DNA of 64,000 nt from Aporhodopirellula rubra (lineage in GTDB: Bacteria > Planctomycetota > Planctomycetia > Pirellulales > Pirellulaceae). The stretch is from the NCBI RefSeq assembly GCF_014192335.1, contig NZ_JACHXU010000002.1, forward strand, positions 389,347-453,346, written 5' to 3'. The notes beneath the pieces are model-generated. The model was not told the origin of the DNA. It saw nothing but the letters and a program-made list of their open reading frames with translations, and made no database searches. Positions 43,256 to 52,448 of the stretch are shown here, piece after piece. The position numbers were made by a program, and so were the translations under genes. Position 1 is the first letter of the stretch. Each line of letters opens with the position of its first letter.

Positions 43256-44417
43256 GGTCGATCCCCCACTGACGTAGATACTTTTCAGCCAACAGACGAT
43301 CTTGCGTCGCCAACGATTTGATGGTGCTACGGTTGGGCCGCGTGATTGATAAACTGAACTCGTGACCGTTTTCCATCAGGAATCGCAAATCGACGCGTTC
43401 GATATGCATGATCGACCGCGGCAAATTGTCTTGCCGGATGTATCGCTCGATCATTCGCTGAAAACTGGTTGGTCCGAAGTCGACGTTCGGATTGAAGTGC
43501 AACTTCTCTTTCGATCCGAGAATCAATACACGAGCCGCTGCGATCACGACCGAGCGAACGGCGTCCTCGGGATCGGTCGGAAACCGGAACTTTGGATTCA
43601 ATAACACTCCCAACGTGAATGGCTCGGCATTGGGGTCTTCCGGCGGTAATTCGATCCCCAAGAACTCGCGAGCGAAGATCTTTTGCAGCGGACCAATCGT
43701 TGGTTTTCCGCCGAGCGCGTAGACGTCAAGAACGTGGTTCGCTTCGTCGTAGGCGAACACGTTTTCAAACACATGGGTTTCGCAAACTCGCTTGAACCCG
43801 TTGCCGCCGTCGATGAGCTTCATGAACGTTTTGCGATAGTCGTCCAGACTCGCGAAGACATAATGCAGGTTCTCGCAGCGCAGCAAGTACTCGGCCACAC
43901 ATTGCCGGCCGCGACCCTGATGAGCCGAATAGAACGCTGACAAGGCACCGGAGAACGACTTCATGTGCTGGGTTGAAGTTCGCGGTTTTGCCGATGGAAG
44001 GTTGATCCGCCGCTGGGACGAACGACCACCGATCACACGGTCGGCTGCCGCGAAGCGTGTCGCCACTTGCCAGACATCCGGCTTCGCCAAATAGGTCAGC
44101 ATCGCGACATCGTATCGGCTCTCATATCGTTCCAGTTCCGCAAGGAAATCCTCCTCGCCAACCTGGATCGCTTGTTGAAAGATCGAACGTTGTCCCGACT
44201 CGGTCACCATCGAATGCAAGTCACGCAGCAGCAATTCGATTTTCTGTCTGGTCGGCTCTTCCAGCGATTGATACGCCTGAAAAATTGGCTCCACGTCCGT
44301 TTCGATTGCCTCGGACCAATTCACGCCCATTGGAATTTTCAGTGTGCAGAACATTTCCTCCAGCAACCCGTTGGAGGTCTGCCGCAGAACATTCCGCGGA
44401 TTAAACCCAGTTGACAT
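43221..44417 (-). CDS. Unknown protein downstream of XRE-ImmA pair
   Basis: 398 residues from ATG 44417 (AAAGAGACG upstream). No signal peptide or membrane helix. Helical N-terminal half with SLEEPTRQKIELLLRDLHSMVTESGQRSIFQQAIQ, then a more beta-rich C-terminal half. I do not recognise a domain. The overlap with the next gene (35 bases) suggests coexpression. It may be cargo of the element rather than a phage gene. Confidence 0.6.
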   Translation of the reverse strand: MSTGFNPRNVLRQTSNGLLEEMFCTLKIPMGVNWSEAIETDVEPIFQAYQSLEEPTRQKIELLLRDLHSMVTESGQRSIFQQAIQVGEEDFLAELERYESRYDVAMLTYLAKPDVWQVATRFAAADRVIGGRSSQRRINLPSAKPRTSTQHMKSFSGALSAFYSAHQGRGRQCVAEYLLRCENLHYVFASLDDYRKTFMKLIDGGNGFKRVCETHVFENVFAYDEANHVLDVYALGGKPTIGPLQKIFAREFLGIELPPEDPNAEPFTLGVLLNPKFRFPTDPEDAVRSVVIAAARVLILGSKEKLHFNPNVDFGPTSFQRMIERYIRQDNLPRSIMHIERVDLRFLMENGHEFSLSITRPNRSTIKSLATQDRLLAEKYLRQWGIDLASDCDAVSVA

Positions 44418-44521
44418 CGTCTCTTTCCCCTTTCCGAAAACGTACCGTACACTACACACTAAACATTTGGAGCAAAATCAGTGCCTCCGGAACGGAAGCA
44501 TGAACAAACCCTTGAAGCCGC

Positions 44522-45253
44522 CTACACCGTGAACAAACCCAATGTCTCCAATTGAATACGCATCGCCTCGTCCGAAACGGCGAATTGGTCCGCCAACGAT
44601 TCGCAGAACACTTCACGCATCAAACGGATCGGATCCGGCTCGACTTCGATTCCGTCGGCGTCGATCAAGAAACGTATCGGCTCGACCGCCGGTACAAGCT
44701 CTTGAAGTTGGCGATCACAAATGGGCTCATCGCCGCCCGTCAGACTTCGCCACGCCGGCCTCAGTAACCATTCGGGCATCAGTAAACAGCCGGCGAATTC
44801 ATCGGCTTGTCGTTCGATCAACGGACGAGCGTGATCCTTACGGCAAATCACATCTGGCATTTCACCATCACCATACAGCACCGCATGTCCGTCTTCGTCC
44901 AAGAACAAGAACCGGTGCAACTGCCAGTGTGCGATTTCATGGGCAAGCGTGAAGTGGTATCGACCGAGAAGATCAGGGAAGCGATCAGGATTCAGTGCGT
45001 CGTCGATAAGAATGTGTTGCCGCGAGAACCAGATCGCACCGTGAACGCGACCGCCAAGCTGGCTCTGGAGATCCGAGAACCCGAACGTCAGCGGCAGTAC
45101 CGATGTCGTGACGTCTTCGATTTCGATTGGCGGTTTCGTGATTGGCCCAAGTCGCTTTGCGTACTCCGCCAGCACCACGTCGGCCTCGGTAGCGATCTGG
45201 CGAGACGACAGCGGCGGCACTTCGATTCCCTGTGCCAACAAATCAACGACCAT
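44522..45253 (-). CDS. ImmA/IrrE-family metallopeptidase
   Basis: 243 residues from ATG 45253, with GGGGGA upstream. FTLAHEIAHWQLH carries the HExxH zinc motif of the ImmA/IrrE family, and ERQADEFAGCLLMP holds the third ligand (Glu) and the conserved EFA. ImmA proteases cleave a partner XRE repressor to derepress mobile elements. The immediately upstream gene encodes such an XRE protein, supporting that role. Confidence 0.88.
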   Translation of the reverse strand: MVVDLLAQGIEVPPLSSRQIATEADVVLAEYAKRLGPITKPPIEIEDVTTSVLPLTFGFSDLQSQLGGRVHGAIWFSRQHILIDDALNPDRFPDLLGRYHFTLAHEIAHWQLHRFLFLDEDGHAVLYGDGEMPDVICRKDHARPLIERQADEFAGCLLMPEWLLRPAWRSLTGGDEPICDRQLQELVPAVEPIRFLIDADGIEVEPDPIRLMREVFCESLADQFAVSDEAMRIQLETLGLFTV

Positions 45254-45255
45254 CG

Positions 45256-45621
45256 TCACTTCCCCCGCTTTTTCATTTTGCGAATTTGTTCTTTGATGAC
45301 TTCAAATTGTTTGGGTGAAAGCCCAGTCGCCAACCGCATCAGCTCGGGCATGTCCTTGGGGTGTTGCCGGACCATGACATCCACGTCATCTGGCACGCGA
45401 TCGGCCAGACGAATCCATTCGTCGGGATCTTCGCCCAGCAACTCGGCGATCTTCGTGACACGATCCGCCGTCGGCGGCGCAAAGTGATCCTGTTCGACCT
45501 GCGACAGATAGGTTGCCGACACGCCGATCATCTCCGCAAACTTGCGCAGCGTGATCTTCTTCGCCATTCGTTTCTCGCGCAGCACCGCGCCAAACGACTT
45601 CGCACCACGAGTCTTTGTCAT
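45256..45621 (-). CDS. XRE-family repressor, probable ImmA partner
   Basis: 121 residues from ATG 45621, which has GGGAGG upstream; the longer frame to 45804 is not needed. The HTH lies at about 10-65 (LREKRMAKKITLRKFAEMIGVSATYLSQVEQD). The C-terminal part is charged and helical. With ImmA it forms the repressor-antirepressor module typical of mobile elements and phages. Inverted repeats upstream (45777-45796 and 45817-45832) are candidate operators. Confidence 0.85.
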   Translation of the reverse strand: MTKTRGAKSFGAVLREKRMAKKITLRKFAEMIGVSATYLSQVEQDHFAPPTADRVTKIAELLGEDPDEWIRLADRVPDDVDVMVRQHPKDMPELMRLATGLSPKQFEVIKEQIRKMKKRGK

Positions 45622-45776
45622 CGCGCAGGCCTCCCCGCCGAACGTTCGCCCGAAATCCACTGCATCCAAAGCATGGCAATCTCCATCAACCACTTTCTCC
45701 TCCGGAAACCGGCAAAAACACGAGCCCCCGATCCTCGATGTGTAGCGTGAACTAAACACTGCAATCATCTTATCCC

Positions 45777-45832
45777 TTGTCCACAATCCCGGACAATCCC
45801 CCAACTCACGATTTTGCTAGCAAATTCGCTAG
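45777..45832. promoter_or_regulatory. Candidate operators of the XRE repressor
   Basis: Two inverted repeats upstream of the XRE gene: TTGTCC-N8-GGACAA (45777-45796) and CTAGC-N6-GCTAG (45817-45832). They lie between the divergent XRE gene and the helicase gene at 46007, the expected place for autoregulation. The rest of 45622-46006 shows no gene. Confidence 0.5.
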
Positions 45833-46006
45833 TCCGGATCATTGAAGCCGACGCTCGTGACACGTCTGGTCACCGTCGAGCAAAATACAACCGTTTTGGA
45901 AGCACTTCCTGAGACCAAAACCATGAAGACTTAGACAACTTTTCCACCAACGCATACAATGCAAGCAAATCACCGTCCGCTGTGGTGAACTCATCAATTT
46001 AGGATA

Positions 46007-48934
46007 TTGGACTCGAACGGAATGCCGAGTTACTTTCAGAAAAATGCACGGAAGGTTGATCTTCTGCCTGCCGATTACGACGGGTTTCGGAATTCCCAAC
46101 TTGGTGCGTCCGCCGCCCTGATATCGCACGCAACCAATGCGAATGACGAAGCAGTCATAGTGCTGCCAACCGGCACAGGGAAGACTGCGGTTTTGCAGCT
46201 AACTCCCTACCTTTGGCAAGCACGACGCACGCTCGTGATCACTCCATCTAAGCTCGTGCGGGAGCAGATCGCAGACGGATTTCGCGAACTTGGATTGCTG
46301 AAATCGCTTGGAATTCTGCCCAACAGTCTCGGATGCCCAAGTGTCCATGTCGTGGACGGGCACCTGCGAACGCTGGCTGACTGGAGTATCCTGAAAAAGT
46401 CTGACGTTGTAGTCACGACTCCGATGAGTGCATCGCCGTCGATCAAAGAGATTGCTCAACCGCCTGAACAACTTTTTGACTTGGTGCTAGTTGATGAAGC
46501 CCATCACACGCCAGCCACCTCCTACGCAGCATTGATGAACGCTTTTCCTAACGCGAGGAAGGCGCTATTCACAGCGACGCCATTTCGGCGGGATCGCAAA
46601 CGACTGCCCGGCCGCATTGTCTACAACTACAGCCTAAAGCAAGCCATCGACGACGGCACCTACGGCGAGGTGCAGTTCGTGCCGTGCAACCCTACGGAAG
46701 GCCAGAGCGCGGACATCGCCATCGCAAAGAGCATTGAAGACGCTTTTCTATCTGATCGAAAAGCCGGCCTCGATCATCGTGTCATGGTCCGCACCGATAG
46801 CAAGGCTCGAGGAAAAGAACTCGCCAAGCTCTATTCCGACGAGACCAAGCTGCGCTTGCAATTGGTCACAGGCGACCATTCTCTATCGCATGTTCAACGG
46901 GTGATCAAGCACCTCAACGCCGGCGATCTCGACGGCATCGTCTGCGTCGATATGTTCGCGGAAGGTGTCGATTTCCCCCGGCTTAAACTTGCTGCGCTAC
47001 ACTCGCCACACAAGTCACTCGCCGTCACGCTTCAGTTCATCGGCCGCTTCGCGCGCACGAACGCCGATGGCATTGGAAAGGCAAAGTTTTTCGCTGTTCC
47101 GCAAGAAATCAATGATGAAGTGCAATTGCTCTACCAGTTCGGTGCCAGTTGGGAAGAGCTGGTCGCCAACCTTTCGGATGCTCGGATCGAGCAAGAACAG
47201 GCGATTCGCGAAGGCTTGGCTTCGTTTGAAGATGATCAACGAAAGTCGCTCGAGGAAGTTGACCTGACCGTTGATGCGATTCGGCCGTACTTTCATACTA
47301 AAATCCTGAAAGTGAACGAGCCGCCTGATTTCGACGCAGCTCCGATGGTGCCACGAGATTGCGAACTCCTTCTTGACTCGACATCGCAAGTCTTGAACTC
47401 GCGCATCGTTGTCTATCAGCGGCAGACGAAGCCGAAGTGGCTGGAAGTCGAAGCGTTGGTCGACCGTAAGAATCTGTTCTACCTCGTTCACTACCATCAG
47501 AAGTCCGGGCTGCTATTCATCAATTCGGTTGAGCATTCCAACGAGGTGTATGACCGCATCATTGAGAGTATGTACGACGAAGAGGTTGTCGCAGTTCCAT
47601 TGGATCACGACATGGCGAGCCGCGCATGGCGGATGATTCAACGTCCGAAGTTTTACAATGTCGGACTTCGCAACGGAGCACCGGGTTCGCAAGACGAGAG
47701 CTATCGAACCATGACCGGTTCGTCAGCGGATCGAAATGTCAATCAAACCGATATTTCGTCGCGGTTTCGCGGACACTTGTTCGGCGGTGGTGAGTCACGC
47801 GAAAACGGTTCACAGAAAGAGACGCTCGGGGTGACGGCGTCGTCGAAAGCATGGAGCAATCGGTATGCGTTGATTCCGGAGTTCATCCAGTGGTGTGAAC
47901 GGTTGGCAAAGGAAATCGAAGATGCACGCCCGGTTGTTACTGGGTCGCGGATTGATCAGCTCACTACCGGGAAAACGATTACGGACCTTCCGAAGCCAGT
48001 CGTTGCTGCAACGTGGCCGATGGACGTCTTCACGAACATGCGAACGATACGGATCGGGAACGATCCTTCCGAACGCGACCTGACCGAGTTTGATCTGGAG
48101 GTCACTTCGGACTCAACCGGCGAGCATGCGTACGAATTGAATCTTGTCGAGGATGCGAGCATCATCGCGACGTTCGGGTTTGACCTTAATCACTCCGCAA
48201 CTTGCACCCAGATCTTGGGACCAGTTTGTCGGATGGAAAGCTCCATGGGTGAAGGCACATTGGCTCGATATTTCCAGGTTGAGAATCCAACTGTGTTCTT
48301 GGCTGATTTCTCGCAGGTGGTGGGCAATCGCTTCTTCAAACGCCAGAGCACGATCCGACTCGATCGAAAACTGATCCAAGTCCAAAGTAGGTTTGAAACG
48401 GACGTCGACATCACGAAGGAGTTTGGGCCGAAGACGGGAAATCGGCTTTCCGTTCACGACTTCACCGAACAAGAATTCAAGGCGATGAAAGCCGACGTAT
48501 TGATTTACGACCACAGGTCGGGCGAAGTTGCTGACTATGTCGCGATCAGCGAAGTCGATGATGTGGTGACTTGTCGTTTGGCTCATTGTAAGGCGTCAGG
48601 TTCGCCTAAGGCAGGTTGCCGAGTCGACGACGCATACGAGATTGCTGGCCAGATCGTGAAGTGCCTGCACTACGGACGCCAGCCCGCGGTGCTTTCTCAA
48701 AAGTTGGTTTCGCGCACGTCAGGGAACTCGAAATTCATCACCGGATCGACGCCCAAGCTCGAACGCATCATGCGCGCCGCCGAACGAAAGAGATTTGACT
48801 TCCGCATTTGCTTGGTACAACCAGGCATCAGCGCCCGCAACATGAACGACCAAGTCAGCGACGTATTCGCGGCGGCAAGCGACTACGTCCAAGCCCACAC
48901 TGGCGCACCGCCCTCCTTCTGGTTTTCTCCGTAG
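46007..48934 (+). CDS. SF2 helicase with C-terminal nuclease-like domain
   Basis: 975 residues from a TTG (46007), or 970 from ATG 46022. VLPTGTGKTAVL (Walker A), LVDEAHHTP (Walker B), TATPFRRD (motif III), EGVDFP (motif V) and QFIGRFART (motif VI) give a complete superfamily 2 helicase. The last ~150 residues contain DVLIYDHRSGEVADYVAI and CRLAHCKAS, a D-(E/D)xK-like arrangement of a restriction-endonuclease fold. This is typical of stand-alone defence helicase-nucleases. It is followed by a convergent unknown gene. Confidence 0.82.
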   Translation: MDSNGMPSYFQKNARKVDLLPADYDGFRNSQLGASAALISHATNANDEAVIVLPTGTGKTAVLQLTPYLWQARRTLVITPSKLVREQIADGFRELGLLKSLGILPNSLGCPSVHVVDGHLRTLADWSILKKSDVVVTTPMSASPSIKEIAQPPEQLFDLVLVDEAHHTPATSYAALMNAFPNARKALFTATPFRRDRKRLPGRIVYNYSLKQAIDDGTYGEVQFVPCNPTEGQSADIAIAKSIEDAFLSDRKAGLDHRVMVRTDSKARGKELAKLYSDETKLRLQLVTGDHSLSHVQRVIKHLNAGDLDGIVCVDMFAEGVDFPRLKLAALHSPHKSLAVTLQFIGRFARTNADGIGKAKFFAVPQEINDEVQLLYQFGASWEELVANLSDARIEQEQAIREGLASFEDDQRKSLEEVDLTVDAIRPYFHTKILKVNEPPDFDAAPMVPRDCELLLDSTSQVLNSRIVVYQRQTKPKWLEVEALVDRKNLFYLVHYHQKSGLLFINSVEHSNEVYDRIIESMYDEEVVAVPLDHDMASRAWRMIQRPKFYNVGLRNGAPGSQDESYRTMTGSSADRNVNQTDISSRFRGHLFGGGESRENGSQKETLGVTASSKAWSNRYALIPEFIQWCERLAKEIEDARPVVTGSRIDQLTTGKTITDLPKPVVAATWPMDVFTNMRTIRIGNDPSERDLTEFDLEVTSDSTGEHAYELNLVEDASIIATFGFDLNHSATCTQILGPVCRMESSMGEGTLARYFQVENPTVFLADFSQVVGNRFFKRQSTIRLDRKLIQVQSRFETDVDITKEFGPKTGNRLSVHDFTEQEFKAMKADVLIYDHRSGEVADYVAISEVDDVVTCRLAHCKASGSPKAGCRVDDAYEIAGQIVKCLHYGRQPAVLSQKLVSRTSGNSKFITGSTPKLERIMRAAERKRFDFRICLVQPGISARNMNDQVSDVFAAASDYVQAHTGAPPSFWFSP

Positions 48935-48959
48935 ATCAATATTGCCAGGATCGAAGGAG

Positions 48960-50519
48960 CTAATCAACACGGTCGCAAAATTCACTGACTCGTTTCGGGT
49001 CAGGCGGTGTGTCCGGCAGGAAGATAAGCCCATCAAAGCCCAGCAACTTAACAAGCATTAACTGCACAATGGACTGAAGCCACAAGGTATATTCCGCCTT
49101 TTGATCTATCGAACGTAACTTCTTGTCAAATTCGCCGACGTGTAAAATTCTGTGCCGGTTGCCAACGGTTCTACCGCTGGGAGAAGGGATTCCAAGCTGC
49201 TCGCACGCTCGTTGGATCTTCTTCGGAAATGACGGCGACGCATTCCAACCCTTAATCGTGTTGTCGCAATGCGTGTCCGTTCGCCATTTTTCCCATTGGG
49301 GTGAAAGAGTTCGCAATAGCAGGTGCAGCAAAAATCGAAACCAGCGGCGGTCGATTCGTTGGTTTAGGTTGGGATCAATCTCGGGATCGTCGTTGTCAAC
49401 AACGATCTTGGTTGTGATGCGATCTAGGATGATATTCAGCAACGAGCATCGAACAATCATCTGCTTGCTGCCGCCCACCTGCAGCAGCAACCCAATTGTT
49501 TCCGACCACCAAAGAGGATCTTTCGTAATTGCTGGCTCCGATCCGACAATAAAACGGCTCAGATTTCCAACCTCCCAATTGCCGACTAACTCGCCAAGCT
49601 CTTGATTGAATCCCAAAATCGGTGGGTGTTGTTCCCGCAGCGTGCGTACCTTCTGCTGCAGATCGTTGTGACGACATGCAATCCATTTGATATCGCGACT
49701 CTGGGCAAGGCTGAGAATGTCCGTAATTATTTCAGCCACCTCGGAGACCGACTCGAAACTGTCTCCCTGCTGGGATTCAGTCGACAATATTCCGGAGTTC
49801 ACTGCTGTCGCAATTTTGCTGGGCCGTCTTGGCCAGCATCCGAGCAGGTCGTCGTCAAGTCGCCAGGTTCGATTTGCGAATTGAAAGACAACTCGGTTGT
49901 TACGAAAACCACCTCTGATTTTCACTTCGGAAGCTTGGATCGGCTGGCTACTTTCCAACACGCCAGGACAAGCTTCGTTGTACAAAGACTTGGCTGCATT
50001 TAGCTTATCCGCCCACTCTTGATTCGATCCTTGAATGAAATCTGTCGAGAGTTGGGTTGGGCAATCTCCAAGGGGGATGCGGATATTTGCCAGTCGAAAT
50101 ACCCACTCGCCGCAATTACCTAAGTTCCCATTTTGATTCGTTGACGTGACATAGAAACCGTCCACATTGCAGGTCAAATTTATCTTGTTGCTTCCAAACT
50201 CGATGTGGCTCACATACGCGATCGAAGCGTTGAAACGGTCTCCATTGTTCAGAACGCCGTCAATCGTATCGCCAACTAGTCGCCGACTCGTTTCAGAAAT
50301 TTGGCAAACCTGATTGATTTGGTCATCGGTCAACCCATCGACGATGAATGAAACAGAGCTTGCCCTTTCATTTTCGTCTCGCCCGATCGAGGCACTTACG
50401 CTCCTTTGAGTCATTCCAAAGAGCGGAAGATCAACAGTTGCGGATACGGCATCTATCTTGTCTTCGGGCATCATTCCGTCGCCATTCATCTCGAAAATTG
50501 TAAATTGACCTCCATTCAT
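48960..50519 (-). CDS. Unknown 519-residue protein in defence island
   Basis: 519 residues, soluble. The N-terminal ~200 residues are beta-rich (LPLFGMTQRSVSASIGRDENER, RVVFQFANRTWRLDDDLLGCW). The C-terminal ~150 are helical (RWFRFLLHLLLRTLSP, AEYTLWLQSIVQLMLVKLLGFDG), the arrangement seen in some abortive-infection proteins with a C-terminal HEPN-like bundle, but no RxxxxH is visible. Convergent with the helicase gene. Composition looks more A/T-rich than the phage genes, which suggests recent transfer. Confidence 0.6.
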   Translation of the reverse strand: MNGGQFTIFEMNGDGMMPEDKIDAVSATVDLPLFGMTQRSVSASIGRDENERASSVSFIVDGLTDDQINQVCQISETSRRLVGDTIDGVLNNGDRFNASIAYVSHIEFGSNKINLTCNVDGFYVTSTNQNGNLGNCGEWVFRLANIRIPLGDCPTQLSTDFIQGSNQEWADKLNAAKSLYNEACPGVLESSQPIQASEVKIRGGFRNNRVVFQFANRTWRLDDDLLGCWPRRPSKIATAVNSGILSTESQQGDSFESVSEVAEIITDILSLAQSRDIKWIACRHNDLQQKVRTLREQHPPILGFNQELGELVGNWEVGNLSRFIVGSEPAITKDPLWWSETIGLLLQVGGSKQMIVRCSLLNIILDRITTKIVVDNDDPEIDPNLNQRIDRRWFRFLLHLLLRTLSPQWEKWRTDTHCDNTIKGWNASPSFPKKIQRACEQLGIPSPSGRTVGNRHRILHVGEFDKKLRSIDQKAEYTLWLQSIVQLMLVKLLGFDGLIFLPDTPPDPKRVSEFCDRVD

Positions 50520-50819
50520 ATCCGCTGCCGATCGGTAGGACCGCAGTGAACGTCATGATTCTAGCGTCCGAAAGCGTTGCTTGGTCGGTTGACAACACGA
50601 TCCAAGGCACTCTCGCACCGCTTGACTCACGCTCGAGCAACGTGTCGCGATCTACGTGGTGCCGCACTAACTTTACAGTGAGTCGCGGTCACCGCAGCAT
50701 TTCAGTCGGATTATCGGCGGGGTTGCTGGCTGGTAGAATGCCATTTTTGTTGAGGAGCGGGGCTGGATGTCGGTCGAAACGCTCGCGAATCATATCATTC
50801 TGGAGCATCGAACGAGAAC
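50520..50819. other. Intergenic region between divergent defence genes
   Basis: 300 bases between the start of the 519-residue gene (minus) and the type III methyltransferase (plus). It must contain promoters for both. No coding frame here looks real and I see no strong hairpin. Confidence 0.5.
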
Positions 50820-52445
50820 ATGCCAACGCTGAATTGGATCGGCAAAGATGCCGTCGTGGATCACCACCGGAAGGTGCCGACTCGGTTGTTGGAGTGCGAT
50901 CCGAAACTGTCTTTCGGTGATCCCGACGCCGAAAATTTGCTCGTCGAGGGCGACAACCTTGAAGCGCTGAAAGCACTGCTGCCGCGTTATCGCGGTCAAG
51001 TGAAGTGCATCTACATCGACCCGCCGTACAACACCGGCAACGAAAACTGGGTCTACAACGATAACGTCAACGATCCCCGCATCCGCAAATGGCTCGGCAG
51101 CGTCGTAGGAAAAGAAGCCGAAGATCTTTGTCGGCATGATAAATGGCTCTGCATGATGTATCCGCGGTTGGCGATGCTGCGGGAATTCTTAACCGACGAC
51201 GGTGTCATATTCGTGTCATTGGATGACAACGAGGTACAAAACCTTCGTGCAATCATGGATGAAATTTTCGGACAGGGAAATTTCATCACCACTGTCATCT
51301 GGCAAAAAGTCTATTCACCCAAGAACTCAGCGAGACATTTTTCGGAAGATCATGACTACATCGTGGTCTATGCGAAGAAGGCGGACCAATTCGTGCCGAA
51401 TCTAATCGCCAGAACTGCGGAGCAAGATGCCGCCTATAAAAATCCTGACGACGATCCGAGAGGCGTATGGAAGACAAGCGATCTCTCAGCACGCAACTAC
51501 TACGGTGATGGCACATACTCCCTAACTTGTCCGTCTGGTCGTGTTATCGAATCGCCGCCAAAAGGGCGATACTGGTCTATCTCCAAGGAGCGGTTTGAAG
51601 AACTTGATAAGGATAACCGGATCTGGTGGGGCAGAAGTGGCGGAAGCATTCCGCAGATGAAGCGTTTTCTCACAGATGTGAAACAAGGTCGAGTTCCACA
51701 AACGCTCTGGACCTACCAAGAAGTCGGGCACACGCAAGCGGCAAAGAAGGAGCTTGTGGCGATCTGTGACTTCGATGAGTCAGTTGACGTGTTCATAACT
51801 CCTAAGCCGACGTCTTTGATTCAGCGTGTTCTTGAGATTGGATCAGACGAGAATTCCATCATCATGGATTCGTTCGCTGGTAGTGGCACAACAGGTCAGG
51901 CCGTCCTTGCTGCCAACAAAGCCGATGGGGGCAGTCGCAAATGCGTTCTTGTCGAAGTCTTGCCGGACGTTGCTGAGAAAGTCACGCGACAGAGACTGCA
52001 GCGTGTCAGCGAGGGCTACACTGACCCCAAAGGCAACGATGTCGAAGGACTCGGCTCTGGATTCCGCTACTGCAAACTCGGTCGAACTTTGCTCGACGAA
52101 TACGGCGACATCAACGGAGACGTGCCGTTCCCTGACTTGGCCCGCTATGTCTTCTTGCTCGAAACCGGCGTGCCGGTCCCGAAACGGCCTCGCAAGGATT
52201 GTCCGCTGCTGGGCGTTCATCGCGGCAGTGCGATCTACCTGCTCTACAACGGCGTGCTCGGTGATCGCCGGCCCGCTGGTGGCAACGTGCTGACACACAA
52301 GGTGCTCAGCGAACTGCCGTCGCATCCCGATGGCGACGACTCGCCTCGTGTGATCTTTGGCGAATCCACTTTGTTATCCGACAAAACACTTTCGGGACTG
52401 AACGTGACGTTTCGTCAGATTCCCTACGAACTGCGGGAGTCTTGA
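50820..52445 (+). CDS. Type III restriction-modification methyltransferase (Mod)
   Basis: 541 residues. IDPPYNTGN (~67-74) is the catalytic DPPY motif, and DSFAGSGTTGQAVL (~350) the SAM-binding motif, in the order of beta-class N6-adenine methyltransferases. The middle is a variable target-recognition region. Paired with a Res gene 3 bases downstream. It recognises and methylates one strand of an asymmetric site and gives specificity to the complex. Confidence 0.92.
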   Translation: MPTLNWIGKDAVVDHHRKVPTRLLECDPKLSFGDPDAENLLVEGDNLEALKALLPRYRGQVKCIYIDPPYNTGNENWVYNDNVNDPRIRKWLGSVVGKEAEDLCRHDKWLCMMYPRLAMLREFLTDDGVIFVSLDDNEVQNLRAIMDEIFGQGNFITTVIWQKVYSPKNSARHFSEDHDYIVVYAKKADQFVPNLIARTAEQDAAYKNPDDDPRGVWKTSDLSARNYYGDGTYSLTCPSGRVIESPPKGRYWSISKERFEELDKDNRIWWGRSGGSIPQMKRFLTDVKQGRVPQTLWTYQEVGHTQAAKKELVAICDFDESVDVFITPKPTSLIQRVLEIGSDENSIIMDSFAGSGTTGQAVLAANKADGGSRKCVLVEVLPDVAEKVTRQRLQRVSEGYTDPKGNDVEGLGSGFRYCKLGRTLLDEYGDINGDVPFPDLARYVFLLETGVPVPKRPRKDCPLLGVHRGSAIYLLYNGVLGDRRPAGGNVLTHKVLSELPSHPDGDDSPRVIFGESTLLSDKTLSGLNVTFRQIPYELRES

Positions 52446-52448
52446 TCC

